NCBI GenBank assembly: GCA_050012855.1
Contig: JBEKGJ010000011.1
Coordinates: 32,980 to 96,979 of the forward strand
Source of the DNA: JAJXZJ01 sp050012855
GTDB lineage: Bacteria; Verrucomicrobiota; Verrucomicrobiia; Limisphaerales; J093
DNA length: 64,000 nt
Reading direction: 5' to 3'
Shown: piece after piece, positions 55,326 through 63,196 of the stretch
Layout: every line of letters starts with the position of its first letter
How positions within the stretch are numbered: position 1 is the stretch's first letter
The notes under the pieces: model-generated
What the model was told of the DNA's origin: nothing
Database searches by the model: none
Seen by the model: the letters and a program-made list of their open reading frames with translations, nothing else
Translations under genes and position numbers: made by a program

Positions 55326-56471
55326 ATGTTGATCAATGCCCTGTTGGCCGGCCTCGCCCTGCTCAGCCTCATCCTCGCGCTCTGGCAATGGCTCGAAGGC
55401 CGGCTGTTTCCGTTGCACCGGCGCGAGGCGGACACTTCCTTCACGCCGAACGTAACGCTGTTGAAACCCCTCAAGGGCGCCGACGCGGAAACCGCCGCGT
55501 GCCTGCGAAGCTGGTTGACGCAGGATTATCGCGGCCCGGTGCAGGTTCTCTTCGGCGTCGCCTCGGCCGAGGACCCGGCCTGCGGCATCGTGCGGGAACT
55601 GCTCCGGGAATTTCCCCAGGCCGATGCCGAACTCCTGGTGTGTTCGGCAACGGGTGGCGCCAACGCCAAAGCCGCCAAGCTCGCCCAACTTGAGCCGCAC
55701 GCCCGGCACGACATCATCGTGATCAGCGACGCCGACGTGCGCGTGCCGCCGGATTTTCTGGCCAGTCTCGTGGCCCCGTTGCGGGACGCCAGCATCGGCC
55801 TGGTCAACCCGTTTTACATGCTGGCGAACCCCGCCACTGTCGCCATGCGTTGGGAGGCGCTGGCGATCAACGCCGATTTCTGGACGAGCGTACTCCAATC
55901 GCGCCGGCTGGGACCAATGCAGTTCGCCTTGGGCGCCGCGATGGCCGTCCGGCGCGACCGACTGCAGCGGATCCGCGGTTTCGCCGCGCTGGCCAATCAT
56001 CTGGCGGACGACTACGAGTTGGGCCGGCGCATCGCCGCCACCGGCGCGCGCATTGCGCTCTGTCCGGTCGTCGCGGAGTGCCGCGAGGCGCCGCAGGGCT
56101 GGGCGGCGGTCTGGCGACACCAGTTGCGCTGGGCGCGCACGATTCGCGTGTGCCAGCCTCTGCCCTACGCGTTCAGCCTGACGACGAACGTGACGCTCTG
56201 GACCGCGCTGTGGTGGCTGTCCTGCCCGACCGCGACCGCAACGCTGACGGCGCTGGCGGCCATTGCCCTGCGTGTGCTGACGGCGGCTGACAGCCAGTGG
56301 CGGTTGACCGGTTTGCTGGCCCACCTGCCGTGGTGCTGGCTGGCGGTGGTGAAGGATCTTTTGCAGGCGCTGCTTTGGGCGCTGTCATTCCTCGGGGACA
56401 CGGTGGATTGGCGGGGCGAGCGTTATCGCGTGACGCGCGGCGGCGAACTGGTCAAAGTCGCGGGACGTTGA
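55326..56471 (+). CDS. HpnI/ceramide-glucosyltransferase-like membrane glycosyltransferase (GT21/GT2)
   Basis: One N-terminal helix (LINALLAGLALLSLILALWQWL) is followed by the GT-A domain: VTLLKPLKGADAETAACLRSWLTQDY, VISDADVRVPPDFL (the DxD region), DDYELGRRIAATG and the (Q/R)xxRW motif in QLRWARTIR. Two or three C-terminal helices follow. This layout is that of GT21 ceramide glucosyltransferases and of HpnI, which adds GlcNAc to bacteriohopanetetrol. HpnI is likely, but no hpnK/hpnG/hpnH neighbours are present to confirm it. The gene starts about 24 nt after the repeats. Confidence 0.85.
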   Translation: MLINALLAGLALLSLILALWQWLEGRLFPLHRREADTSFTPNVTLLKPLKGADAETAACLRSWLTQDYRGPVQVLFGVASAEDPACGIVRELLREFPQADAELLVCSATGGANAKAAKLAQLEPHARHDIIVISDADVRVPPDFLASLVAPLRDASIGLVNPFYMLANPATVAMRWEALAINADFWTSVLQSRRLGPMQFALGAAMAVRRDRLQRIRGFAALANHLADDYELGRRIAATGARIALCPVVAECREAPQGWAAVWRHQLRWARTIRVCQPLPYAFSLTTNVTLWTALWWLSCPTATATLTALAAIALRVLTAADSQWRLTGLLAHLPWCWLAVVKDLLQALLWALSFLGDTVDWRGERYRVTRGGELVKVAGR

Positions 56472-56475
56472 ACCC

Positions 56476-56721
56476 ATGAGAATCGAACTGCAAGAGCTGG
56501 GCAAATCCTACGACGGCCGGAGAGTGCTGGACCGGGTGTCGTTGGAAATCGCCCCCGGACAGATTGTCGCGGTGCTGGGCGAAAACAGGGCCGGCAAAAC
56601 CACGTTGCTGCGCTGCCTCGCCGGCGTCATCGCCCCGGGCAACGGAATGATGTTGCTTTCCGAGGTGGCGTTGGGACGCGGGTGGTTCGATTTGGTCCAG
56701 GTCGCGCAGACCAGCGAATGA
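56476..56721 (+). pseudogene. Truncated ABC transporter ATPase remnant (81 aa)
   Basis: The first 55 residues are a good ABC ATPase start (IELQELGKSYDGRRVLDRVSLEIAPGQIVAVLGENRAGKTTLLRCLAGVIAPGNG) with Walker A. An Arg replaces the usual Gly in GENGAGKTT. The next 25 residues do not match. The frame then stops, with no signature motif or Walker B. It follows the HpnI-like gene by 4 nt, so it could be translated, but the protein would lack ATPase function. A relic of a second ABC operon is the simplest explanation. Confidence 0.7.
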
Positions 56722-56765
56722 AATTGACGAGTACCCTCGGCGGATTCCGGCATTCCGATTGACTC

Positions 56766-56781
56766 AGGCAGGTGTCCTGCT
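56766..56781 (+). promoter_or_regulatory. Candidate sigma-54 promoter of the prepilin gene
   Basis: AGGCAGG-TGTC-CTGCT at 56766-56781 resembles the -24/-12 consensus TGGCACG-N4-TTGCW, with GG and GC spaced by 10 nt. A start near 56792 would give a leader of about 33 nt before ATG 56825. pilA genes in several phyla use sigma-54, which makes the match plausible. It was found by eye only. Confidence 0.4.
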
Positions 56782-56824
56782 AGAACGAGTCCGCCGCCAA
56801 CCGCGGCCTGAACGAATTCACGTC

Positions 56825-57175
56825 ATGTTGATTCAGCCTTCGCGAAAATCCGGATTCACCCTCGTGGAGGTGGTGGTGCTGCTGGCCATCGTCGTGCTGC
56901 TGGTCACCCTGGCGGTGCCCAACTATTTCCAGGAACGCCGCCGGGTGCAGCGCGAGGCCTGTGTCGAACAGCTCCGCCAGATCAGCGCCGCCAAGGATCG
57001 GTGGGCGAAGGAGACGCAGAAACCGGCCGGCACGGTCGCGCCCCCGGCGGAACTGGCGCGCCTGCTCAAGCACGGCGTGGTGCCGGTTTGCCCGGCCGGC
57101 GGCGCCTATTCGATCAACCCCACCGGAACCGCCCCGACGTGCAGTCTGGGGGCGACGGCCGGTCACACGCTATAA
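56825..57175 (+). CDS. Type IV prepilin-like protein (116 aa)
   Basis: ATG 56825 gives a short basic leader (MLIQPSRKSG) and the prepilin peptidase motif GFTLVEVVVLLAIVVLLVTLAVPNYF (cleavage before Phe, Glu at +5). A small helical body with AACVEQLRQISAAKDRWAKE-like pattern follows. The end has a disulfide-like pair in VCPAGGAYSINPTGTAPTCSLG. It is a minor or major pseudopilin of a type IV pilus or type II system. gspE lies about 2 kb upstream. The upstream frame (56759) is not coding. Confidence 0.92.
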   Translation: MLIQPSRKSGFTLVEVVVLLAIVVLLVTLAVPNYFQERRRVQREACVEQLRQISAAKDRWAKETQKPAGTVAPPAELARLLKHGVVPVCPAGGAYSINPTGTAPTCSLGATAGHTL

Positions 57176-57190
57176 CTTTGGTAAAGAACC

Positions 57191-57210
57191 GCCCGCTCTC
57201 GCGAGCGGGC
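57191..57210. terminator. Bidirectional hairpin between prepilin and rplQ
   Basis: GCCCGCTC pairs perfectly with GAGCGGGC around TCGC. It lies in the spacer of convergent genes (57176-57237) and would serve both. Flanks GTAAA and TTTAC also pair. T-runs are short. Confidence 0.55.
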
Positions 57211-57237
57211 CGTTGATTTACAAAGACACAAGCGCGC

Positions 57238-57747
57238 TTACTTGGTCGCCGGCGCGGGAGAACTTTCCCCCTTGGTTTCCGTCGCCGCCGGAGTTTCCGG
57301 CGCTGCCTTCGTTTCCGGCGCCGGTTCCGCCGACGGTGTGGTCTTGGCTTCCGCGGTCGGCGCGGCCGTTGCTTCCACGACGGGCGCAACCGTGTCCACC
57401 CACTCAATGATGGCCTCGAGGGCGGCATCGCCCTGGCGGCATCCCAGTTTCACGATGCGCGTGTAACCGCCACGCCGGGCCTGGTGGGCCGGGGCGATGT
57501 CCTGGAAGAGGGTGCGCACGGCGTCTTCGTCCTGGCGCAACCGGGCCGAGACGAGCCGTCGGTCGTGCAGCGTCCCACGCTTGGCCAGGGTCAGGAGCTT
57601 TTCCGCCACGGACCGGGCGGCCTTGGCCTTGGCGAAGGTGGTTTTGACGCGGCGGTGTTTGATCAGGCTGCAAACCAGGTTGGCGAGCATGGCATTGCGA
57701 TGCTCGCCGGTACGACCGAGTTTGGCGGTGCGTTTAAGATGGCGCAT
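57238..57747 (-). CDS. rplQ: Ribosomal protein L17 with low-complexity C-terminal extension
   Basis: The first about 118 residues are the L17 core (MRHLKRTAKLGRTGEHRNAMLANLVCSLIKHRRVKTTFAKAKAARSVAEKLLTLAKRGTLHDRRLVSARL...GGYTRIVKLGCRQGDAALEAIIEWV). The rest is Ala/Pro/Thr/Glu-rich (VVEATAAPTAEAKTTPSAEP...). The usual protein is about 120 aa; this one is 169. It is the last gene of the cluster, 16 nt after rpoA. The tail is likely disordered and extends from the ribosome surface. Confidence 0.96.
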   Translation of the reverse strand: MRHLKRTAKLGRTGEHRNAMLANLVCSLIKHRRVKTTFAKAKAARSVAEKLLTLAKRGTLHDRRLVSARLRQDEDAVRTLFQDIAPAHQARRGGYTRIVKLGCRQGDAALEAIIEWVDTVAPVVEATAAPTAEAKTTPSAEPAPETKAAPETPAATETKGESSPAPATK

Positions 57748-57763
57748 AAGACAGAAATGGCGG

Positions 57764-58786
57764 TCAGGCCTGCGGCTTGGGCTCTTCCTTCGGCGCCTCG
57801 AGGAGGGAGGTGTCGATGTTCATGCCGAGGGAAAGACCCAGGGCGGCCAGCTTCTCCTTGATTTCGTTGAGCGATTTCTTGCCGAAATTCCGATACTTGA
57901 GCATCTCCTGTTCGGTCTTCATGGCCAACTGACCGACGGTGGTGATGTTGGCGTTGTTCAGGCAGTTGGCGGCCCGGACGCTCAGCTCGATTTCGTTGAC
58001 GCTCATATTGAGGAGCTTCTTCATTTTCAGCCGCTCTTCATCCTGCGTGTCCACCACTTCCTCGAACTCGATGGCGTTCTTGTCGTAGCCGACAAAAACG
58101 TCGAGATGCCGCTGAAGGATGGCCGACGCCTGGACCAGCGCATCGTCCGGTAAGATGCGTCCGTCGGTCCAGATTTCGAGGTTCAACTTGTCGTAATCGG
58201 TCTTCTGGCCGACGCGCGCCGCCTCGACGGTATAGCGGACCCGGGTCACCGGCGAGAACAGCGTGTCGATGGCGATGACGCCGATGGCCTGGTCGGGGCG
58301 CTTGTTCTCGTCACCCGGGCAGAATCCGCGGCCGACCTTGATTTCGAGTTCCATCTCGAACTTCTTCTTTTTGTCGAGGGTGCAAATCACCTGCTCCGGG
58401 TTGACCAGTTCGAGATTCTGGCACAACTGGATGTCCCCGGCCGTCACCGACCCTTCCCGGTTGACGGAGAGGATGAGCGGGGGAAATTCGCGGGTGTTGC
58501 CGACGTGCTTGAACTTGATCTTTTTCAGGTTGAGCACGATGTCGGTGACATCCTCCACCACGCCCTCGACCGTGGTGAACTCGTGCATCGCGCCGTCAAT
58601 CTTGACGGACGTGATGCCGGCGCCTTCCAGCGAGGAGAGGAGCACGCGGCGGAGGGAGTTGCCGATGGTGTGACCGTACCCGGTTTCAAACGGCTCGGCG
58701 ACAAACTTGGCGAAGGTGGCCGTGGCGGAAGACTCATCCTTGGTCAACCGCTTCGGCATTTCAAAACGACCCAAACGAACTGGCAT
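57764..58786 (-). CDS. rpoA: RNA polymerase alpha subunit
   Basis: The N-terminal domain has KFVAEPFETGYGHTIGNSLRRVLLSSLEGAGITSVKIDGAMHEF. The C-terminal domain has IELSVRAANCLNNANITTVGQLAMKTEQEMLKYRNFGKKSLNEIKEKL, which binds UP elements and activators. The length is 340 aa. An AGGAG lies 7 nt before the ATG on the minus strand. A 103-nt spacer with a GC-rich stem separates it from rpsD. Confidence 0.98.
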   Translation of the reverse strand: MPVRLGRFEMPKRLTKDESSATATFAKFVAEPFETGYGHTIGNSLRRVLLSSLEGAGITSVKIDGAMHEFTTVEGVVEDVTDIVLNLKKIKFKHVGNTREFPPLILSVNREGSVTAGDIQLCQNLELVNPEQVICTLDKKKKFEMELEIKVGRGFCPGDENKRPDQAIGVIAIDTLFSPVTRVRYTVEAARVGQKTDYDKLNLEIWTDGRILPDDALVQASAILQRHLDVFVGYDKNAIEFEEVVDTQDEERLKMKKLLNMSVNEIELSVRAANCLNNANITTVGQLAMKTEQEMLKYRNFGKKSLNEIKEKLAALGLSLGMNIDTSLLEAPKEEPKPQA

Positions 58787-58889
58787 AGTTGGACTCCTGG
58801 CAATTTCAATCTGGCCGCCGCCCTGGTATTCCCGCCGGGGCGTCGGCCCGTATAATTGCGTTTGCCCCCACCCGGGGGCGGGTTATTGG

Positions 58890-59498
58890 TTAGCGGGAAT
58901 AAAACTCGACGACCGCCTGCTCGTTGGCGATCGGCTGGATGTCATCGCGCGTCGGCATCCGCACCACGACGCCTTTAAACGTCTCCTTGTTCAAGGACAG
59001 CCAGTCCGGCACCGCGCGGCTGGTGGTGGACTCCATGTTCTTGCTCGCCATCTGTCGCGAAACGCTGGCGTCGCGGACCTCGACGGTGTCATTCACCTTC
59101 AAGGCATAGGAAGGCGCGCTCACTTTGCGGCCGTTCACCTTGATATGGCCGTGCGTCACCATTTGCCGGGCAGCCGCCCGCGTGGGGCCAAAGCCCAGTT
59201 GGTAGGCCACATTGTCCAGCCGCGTCTCGAGGATCTGGAGCATCGTTTCGCCGGTCACACCGCGTTTGCGCAGCGCGCGCTCATAGACGCCGCGGAACTG
59301 GCGCTCGAGCAGGCCGTAATAATAGCGCAACTTCTGCTTCTCGATGAGACCCAGGCCATACTCCGTCGTCTTGCGGCGGCTCTTGGGGCCATGCACGCCC
59401 GGGCCGTAATTGCGTCGTTCGAGGTATTTCGTGGGACCGAAAATCGGCAGGCCGAAGCGGCGGCTGATGCGAACGCGTGGTCCAGTATAACGAGCCAT
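58890..59498 (-). CDS. rpsD: Ribosomal protein S4
   Basis: A standard-length S4 (202 aa) with MARYTGPRVRISRRFGLPIFGPTKYLERRNYGPGVHG at its start. No Cys zinc ligands are visible in this region, so it is the C-minus form. The S4 RNA-binding domain starts near LETRLDNVAYQLGFGPTRAAARQMVTHGHIKVNGRKV. S4 assembles the 30S 5' domain and often represses its own operon by binding the leader mRNA. The rpsK stop is 41 nt upstream. Confidence 0.98.
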   Translation of the reverse strand: MARYTGPRVRISRRFGLPIFGPTKYLERRNYGPGVHGPKSRRKTTEYGLGLIEKQKLRYYYGLLERQFRGVYERALRKRGVTGETMLQILETRLDNVAYQLGFGPTRAAARQMVTHGHIKVNGRKVSAPSYALKVNDTVEVRDASVSRQMASKNMESTTSRAVPDWLSLNKETFKGVVVRMPTRDDIQPIANEQAVVEFYSR

Positions 59499-59539
59499 TG
59501 CTTGAGGGTAGGTAAGGTTGGTGGTTGAAACTTGCGGGG

Positions 59540-60187
59540 TTACACGCGGCGCTTCTTGCGCGGCCGGCAGCCGTTGTGCGGGATGGGGGTCACGTCCTTG
59601 ATGACGCTGATTTCGAGCCCGATGGCCTGCAGGGCGCGAATGGCGGATTCACGGCCGGAGCCGGGGCCCTTGACTTGGACCTCGACTTCACGCATGCCGT
59701 GCGACATCGCCTGTCGGGCGGCATCTTGGGCGACCTGCTGGGCGGCAAAGGCGGTGCTCTTGCGCGAACCCTTGAAACCGACCTTGCCGGCACTGGACCA
59801 GCCAATCAGGTTGCCCTGCATGTCGGTGATGGTCACCTGGGTGTTGTTGAACGTGGCCAGGACGTGCGCCACGCCGGCGGCAATATTCTTGGAACCCTTG
59901 GCCTTGACGATCTTCTTGGTGGCCAGATCGTCCGCCAGCAATTCCGCCGCGGTGGGCGCAGTGCCGGCGGCCGGACCCGTCGGGGCGGCCGGTTCGCCGG
60001 GCTTGGCGGCGGCGGCGGGAGCGGCCGGAGCGCCAGCTTCCGGGGCGGCGGGTTTGGCGGCGGCGGCGCCGTCGGCCGGCGGGGTCGTCGGCTTCTTCGG
60101 AGCCTTGGCGGGTTTTTCCGCCGCCGGACCGCCCGGCTTGGACTCCTTGGGGGTCGCAGGTTTCGGAGATTTGATTTCGTCAGCCAT
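59540..60187 (-). CDS. rpsK: Ribosomal protein S11 with long Ala/Pro-rich N-terminal extension
   Basis: The S11 core occupies the last about 125 residues (IAAGVAHVLATFNNTQVTITDMQGNLIGWSSAGKVGFKGSRKSTAFAAQQVAQDAARQAMSHGMREVEVQVKGPGSGRESAIRALQAIGLEISVIKDVTPIPHNGCRPRKKRRV). Before it are about 88 extra residues rich in Ala, Pro, Lys and Gly (KPATPKESKPGGPAAEKPAKAPKK and onward). A typical S11 is about 130 aa, against 215 here. The extension starts at a normal ATG 15 nt after rpsM. It would project from the platform of the 30S subunit. Confidence 0.96.
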   Translation of the reverse strand: MADEIKSPKPATPKESKPGGPAAEKPAKAPKKPTTPPADGAAAAKPAAPEAGAPAAPAAAAKPGEPAAPTGPAAGTAPTAAELLADDLATKKIVKAKGSKNIAAGVAHVLATFNNTQVTITDMQGNLIGWSSAGKVGFKGSRKSTAFAAQQVAQDAARQAMSHGMREVEVQVKGPGSGRESAIRALQAIGLEISVIKDVTPIPHNGCRPRKKRRV

Positions 60188-60202
60188 AGCAGGGGAAGAT
60201 CT

Positions 60203-60598
60203 TTAGTGGATGCCGGTCTTGGCGTTCGGATTGCGAACGACACCGACGGTCTTGCGCGGTCCTTTGCGGGTACGCGCGTTGGTTTGCGTTCGTTGCCCGC
60301 GCACTGGCAGACCGCGGAGATGGCGAATGCCCCGATAGCATTTGATCGTCTGCAGACGCTTCAGGTTCATGCCGATTTCGCGGCGCAGATCGCCCTCAAT
60401 CACATATTTGCCTTCCTGGATCGCGTGCGCGATCTGGGAAAGCTGCTGCTCATTGAGGCTCTTTGCGCGAATGCCCGGATCAATCTGCGCCCGGACGAGA
60501 ATCGCCTTCGAGTTCGAGGGACCGATGCCGTAGATGTAGCGCAGCGCCACCTCAATGCGCTTGTCGCCCGGAATGTCCACACCAAGGATTCGTGCCAT
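60203..60598 (-). CDS. rpsM: Ribosomal protein S13
   Basis: ATG 60598 gives MARILGVDIPGDKRIEVALRYIYGIGPSNSKAIL, then LRREIGMNLKRLQTIKCYRGIRHLRGLPVRGQRTQTNARTRKG. The length is 131 aa. A GAAG precedes the start. The longer frame to 60649 adds residues absent from S13. It contacts the P-site tRNA and the intersubunit bridge. Confidence 0.98.
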   Translation of the reverse strand: MARILGVDIPGDKRIEVALRYIYGIGPSNSKAILVRAQIDPGIRAKSLNEQQLSQIAHAIQEGKYVIEGDLRREIGMNLKRLQTIKCYRGIRHLRGLPVRGQRTQTNARTRKGPRKTVGVVRNPNAKTGIH

Positions 60599-60612
60599 AG
60601 ATACTTCTTCGT

Positions 60613-60726
60613 TCAGCCCTGCCGTTGCTTGTGGCGGGCGTTGGAGCAAATCACGCGGATGACGCCCTTGCGACGCACGATCTTGCAGTGCTCGCAGAGC
60701 TTCTTGACTGATGCGCGAACTTTCAT
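60613..60726 (-). CDS. rpmJ: Ribosomal protein L36 (37 aa)
   Basis: ATG 60726 gives MKVRASVKKLCEHCKIVRRKGVIRVICSNARHKQRQG. Zinc ligands CxxC (11, 14), C27 and H32 are all present, so it is the zinc-binding form. It sits 14 nt before rpsM and 7 nt after infA on the minus strand. Confidence 0.97.
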   Translation of the reverse strand: MKVRASVKKLCEHCKIVRRKGVIRVICSNARHKQRQG

Positions 60727-60733
60727 GTTGTTT

Positions 60734-60952
60734 CTAACTTTCTTCCAAAACGATCCGGCCCTTCGACAAGTCGCAGGGCGACATTTCCACACCCACACGG
60801 TCGCCGACCCGCAGCCGGCCCAAGGCCGCCCGCAGCCGCCGCGGTCCAAACCCGAGGAACCGGTGGCCGTTGGCCAGTTCAACCCGGAACTTCGCGTCCG
60901 GCAGCACCGCCACGATCACACCCTCCGCGGCGTAACGGTCTGCTCGCGGCAT
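60734..60952 (-). CDS. infA: Translation initiation factor IF-1 (divergent)
   Basis: The OB-fold of 72 aa starts MPRADRYAAEGVIVAVLPDAKFRVELANGHRFLGF and ends RVGDRVGVEMSPCDLSKGRIVLEES, as in IF-1. The middle reads GPRRLRAALGRLRVGD where most IF-1 have HISGKMRMNYIRILPGD, so the basic loop has diverged. The start codon lies 37 nt inside the 3' end of map. IF-1 binds the A site of the 30S subunit during initiation. Confidence 0.93.
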   Translation of the reverse strand: MPRADRYAAEGVIVAVLPDAKFRVELANGHRFLGFGPRRLRAALGRLRVGDRVGVEMSPCDLSKGRIVLEES

Positions 60953-61689
60953 GTCAGGATCTCCGGTCCATGCTCGGTGATCAACACCGAATGCTCAAAG
61001 TGCGCCGACGGCAGTCCGTCTTGCGTCACCACGGTCCAGCCATCGGCCAGAACCTGCACGGCGGGCCCGCCGGCGTTCACCATGGGCTCGATGGCGATCG
61101 TCATGCCCGGCCGCAGCGGCGGCGACTTTTTGCCGTCCACAAAATTCGGCACCTGCGGTTCCTCGTGCATCGTCCGGCCAACGCCATGTCCGACGAACTC
61201 TCTCACGACGCTAAAGCCGTTGCGTTCGACATACTGCTGGATGGCGCGCGAAATGTCCACCACCCGGTTGCCCGGCACCGCGCGCGCGATGCCTTCCTCG
61301 AGGGCCCGCTCGGTCACATCCATCAGCTTCTGCGCCAGCGGACTGCACCCTCCCACCGCCACCGTCCGGGCGGTATCGCCGATGAAACCGTGGTAGCTGA
61401 CACCAACGTCCAGGCTGACCAGGTCGCCAAACTGCAGCCGCCGTGAACCGGCCATCCCGTGCACAACCTCTTCGTTCACCGAGATGCAGAGCTGGCAGGG
61501 GTAGCCGCGGTAGCCCAAAAAGGCGCTGCGCCCGCCCTGTGCCCGGATCTGTTCGGCCGTGAACAACTCGACTTCCTTCGTCGTGAGTCCCGGCCGGATG
61601 AACCGGCACACGGCATCCAGCACCGCTGCCGTCATCGCTCCCGCGACCCGCATCGCCGCCTGCTCCCGTTCGTTTTTCAGGATGATCAT
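60916..61689 (-). CDS. map: Type I methionine aminopeptidase
   Basis: MetAP removes the initiator Met from nascent proteins. Metal-ligand regions are LQFGDLVSLDVGVSYHGFIGDTART (two Asp), EFVGHGVGRTMHEEPQVPNF (His), MTIAIEPMVNAGG (Glu) and SAHFEHSVLITE (Glu). NEEVVHGM carries the substrate His. The length is 257 aa, typical of MetAP-Ia without an N-terminal extension. Its 3' end overlaps infA by 37 nt. Confidence 0.97.
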   Translation of the reverse strand: MIILKNEREQAAMRVAGAMTAAVLDAVCRFIRPGLTTKEVELFTAEQIRAQGGRSAFLGYRGYPCQLCISVNEEVVHGMAGSRRLQFGDLVSLDVGVSYHGFIGDTARTVAVGGCSPLAQKLMDVTERALEEGIARAVPGNRVVDISRAIQQYVERNGFSVVREFVGHGVGRTMHEEPQVPNFVDGKKSPPLRPGMTIAIEPMVNAGGPAVQVLADGWTVVTQDGLPSAHFEHSVLITEHGPEILTCREQTVTPRRV

Positions 61690-61777
61690 GCGCGGCGCGC
61701 TTCTACGCGTGTGTGAATGTAAAAGATCAAAACCGCCCGTTCCGACGCCCGCCGCAACTGCGGTGGCGCCCGCCGGG

Positions 61778-63181
61778 TCAAAACCGGCCCTTGAGACGCC
61801 CTTTCTTCAGGAAACCGTCGTAATGCCGCATCAGCAGGTGGGATTCCATCTGGCGCATCGTGTCCAGCAGCACCCCCACCGTAATGAGCAGGCTGGTGCC
61901 GCCGAAAAACTGGCTCACGGCAAACGGAACGCCCCACCAGTCATACATGAGGGTCGGCACCACCGCGATCGCCGCCAGAAAAACCGCTCCGGCCAGCGTG
62001 ATCCGGCTCATGCCGCGATGCAGGAAGTCGCTCGTCGCCTGGCCCGGCCGCACCCCGGGAATGTATCCGCCGTATTTCTTCAGGTCGTCGGCAATCTGGA
62101 TTTCGTTGAACTGCGTCGCCACCCAAAAATACGTGAAGAAAATGATCATCAGCACCTCGATCGTGATGTAGGTCAGCGAACCCTGATGCAAGGTAACGGC
62201 GATGGCGCTGCAGATTTTCGACAGCCCCGCCATGCTCTTCTCGGTGACCGCCGCCGCCTGCATGAAAATCTGCTGCGGGAACATCAGGATCGCCTGGGCG
62301 AAGATGATCGGCATGACGCCGGCATAGCTCACGCGCAGGGGCATGAAGGACGTGCCGCCAGCATAGACCTTCCGGCCGACCGCGCGCTGGGCGTATTGCA
62401 CGGGCACCTTGCGCTGGGCCTGGGTCACCGCGATGACCGCCGCCACCACCGCGAAGAGCAGCAATAACAGTCCGATGGCGAAGAACGGGTTGAAACTGGT
62501 GGTCGCGCCCGCGCCCTTCGGCGGGAAGAACATGAGCCAGGCGCCCTGCAACGCCTGCGGGAGACGGGCAAGAATGCCGATGGTGATGACCAGGGACACA
62601 CCGTTGCCGATGCCGCGATCCGTGATTTGTTCACCCAGCCACATCAGGAGAAGCGTGCCGGTGGTCAGCATCAGCACGGTTTGAATGCGGTATAACCAGA
62701 TGTTCTGGATGAGCACCAGGCCGCCCGGGAAATTGCCGCCGAAAACGCGTTCCGGATTTTCCCAGCTCAAGGCCATGAAAAAGCCCTGCCCCAGGCACAG
62801 CAGCACGGTGAGGTAACGACCGTACTGAATGATCTTCGTGCGGCCGCCTTCCTCGCGGATCATCTTCGACAATCGCGGCACCACCGCGCTGAGCAACTGG
62901 ATGATGATGGTGGCGCTGATGTACGGCATGATGCCCAGCGAACCCACGGCGCAACGCTCCATGCCGCCACCGGTGAAGAGGCTGTACATCCCGAGCAGGC
63001 CGCCGGTTTTGTTGGCATTTTGCTCGAAATACTGGGCCAGCGCCGCGCCATCAAGGCCGGGAATCGTGATCAACGCCACCAAACGGCAGATTGCCAACAC
63101 CAGAATGGTGAAGATGATCCGCGACTTGAGTTCGGGGATCTTGAAGCAGTTGGCAAACGTGGCGAAGATGGCTTTGAACAT
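61778..63181 (-). CDS. secY: Preprotein translocase subunit SecY
   Basis: The 467-aa protein has about 10 transmembrane helices. The plug region is near ALAQYFEQNANKTGGLLGMYSLFTGGGMERCAVGSLGIMPYISATIIIQLL. GAVVPRLSKMIREEGGRTKIIQYGRYLTV follows, and GYIPGVRPGQATSDFLHRGMSRITLAGA is the cytosolic loop that contacts the ribosome and SecA. It is 15 nt after rplO and 88 nt before map. It forms the SecYEG pore. Confidence 0.98.
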   Translation of the reverse strand: MFKAIFATFANCFKIPELKSRIIFTILVLAICRLVALITIPGLDGAALAQYFEQNANKTGGLLGMYSLFTGGGMERCAVGSLGIMPYISATIIIQLLSAVVPRLSKMIREEGGRTKIIQYGRYLTVLLCLGQGFFMALSWENPERVFGGNFPGGLVLIQNIWLYRIQTVLMLTTGTLLLMWLGEQITDRGIGNGVSLVITIGILARLPQALQGAWLMFFPPKGAGATTSFNPFFAIGLLLLLFAVVAAVIAVTQAQRKVPVQYAQRAVGRKVYAGGTSFMPLRVSYAGVMPIIFAQAILMFPQQIFMQAAAVTEKSMAGLSKICSAIAVTLHQGSLTYITIEVLMIIFFTYFWVATQFNEIQIADDLKKYGGYIPGVRPGQATSDFLHRGMSRITLAGAVFLAAIAVVPTLMYDWWGVPFAVSQFFGGTSLLITVGVLLDTMRQMESHLLMRHYDGFLKKGRLKGRF

Positions 63182-63196
63182 AGGGTCCCGCCGGGA

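Noticed and set aside
59525..61396. 623-aa plus-strand ORF opposite rpsK-rpsM-rpmJ-infA-map
   Set aside because: It crosses five conserved genes on the other strand.
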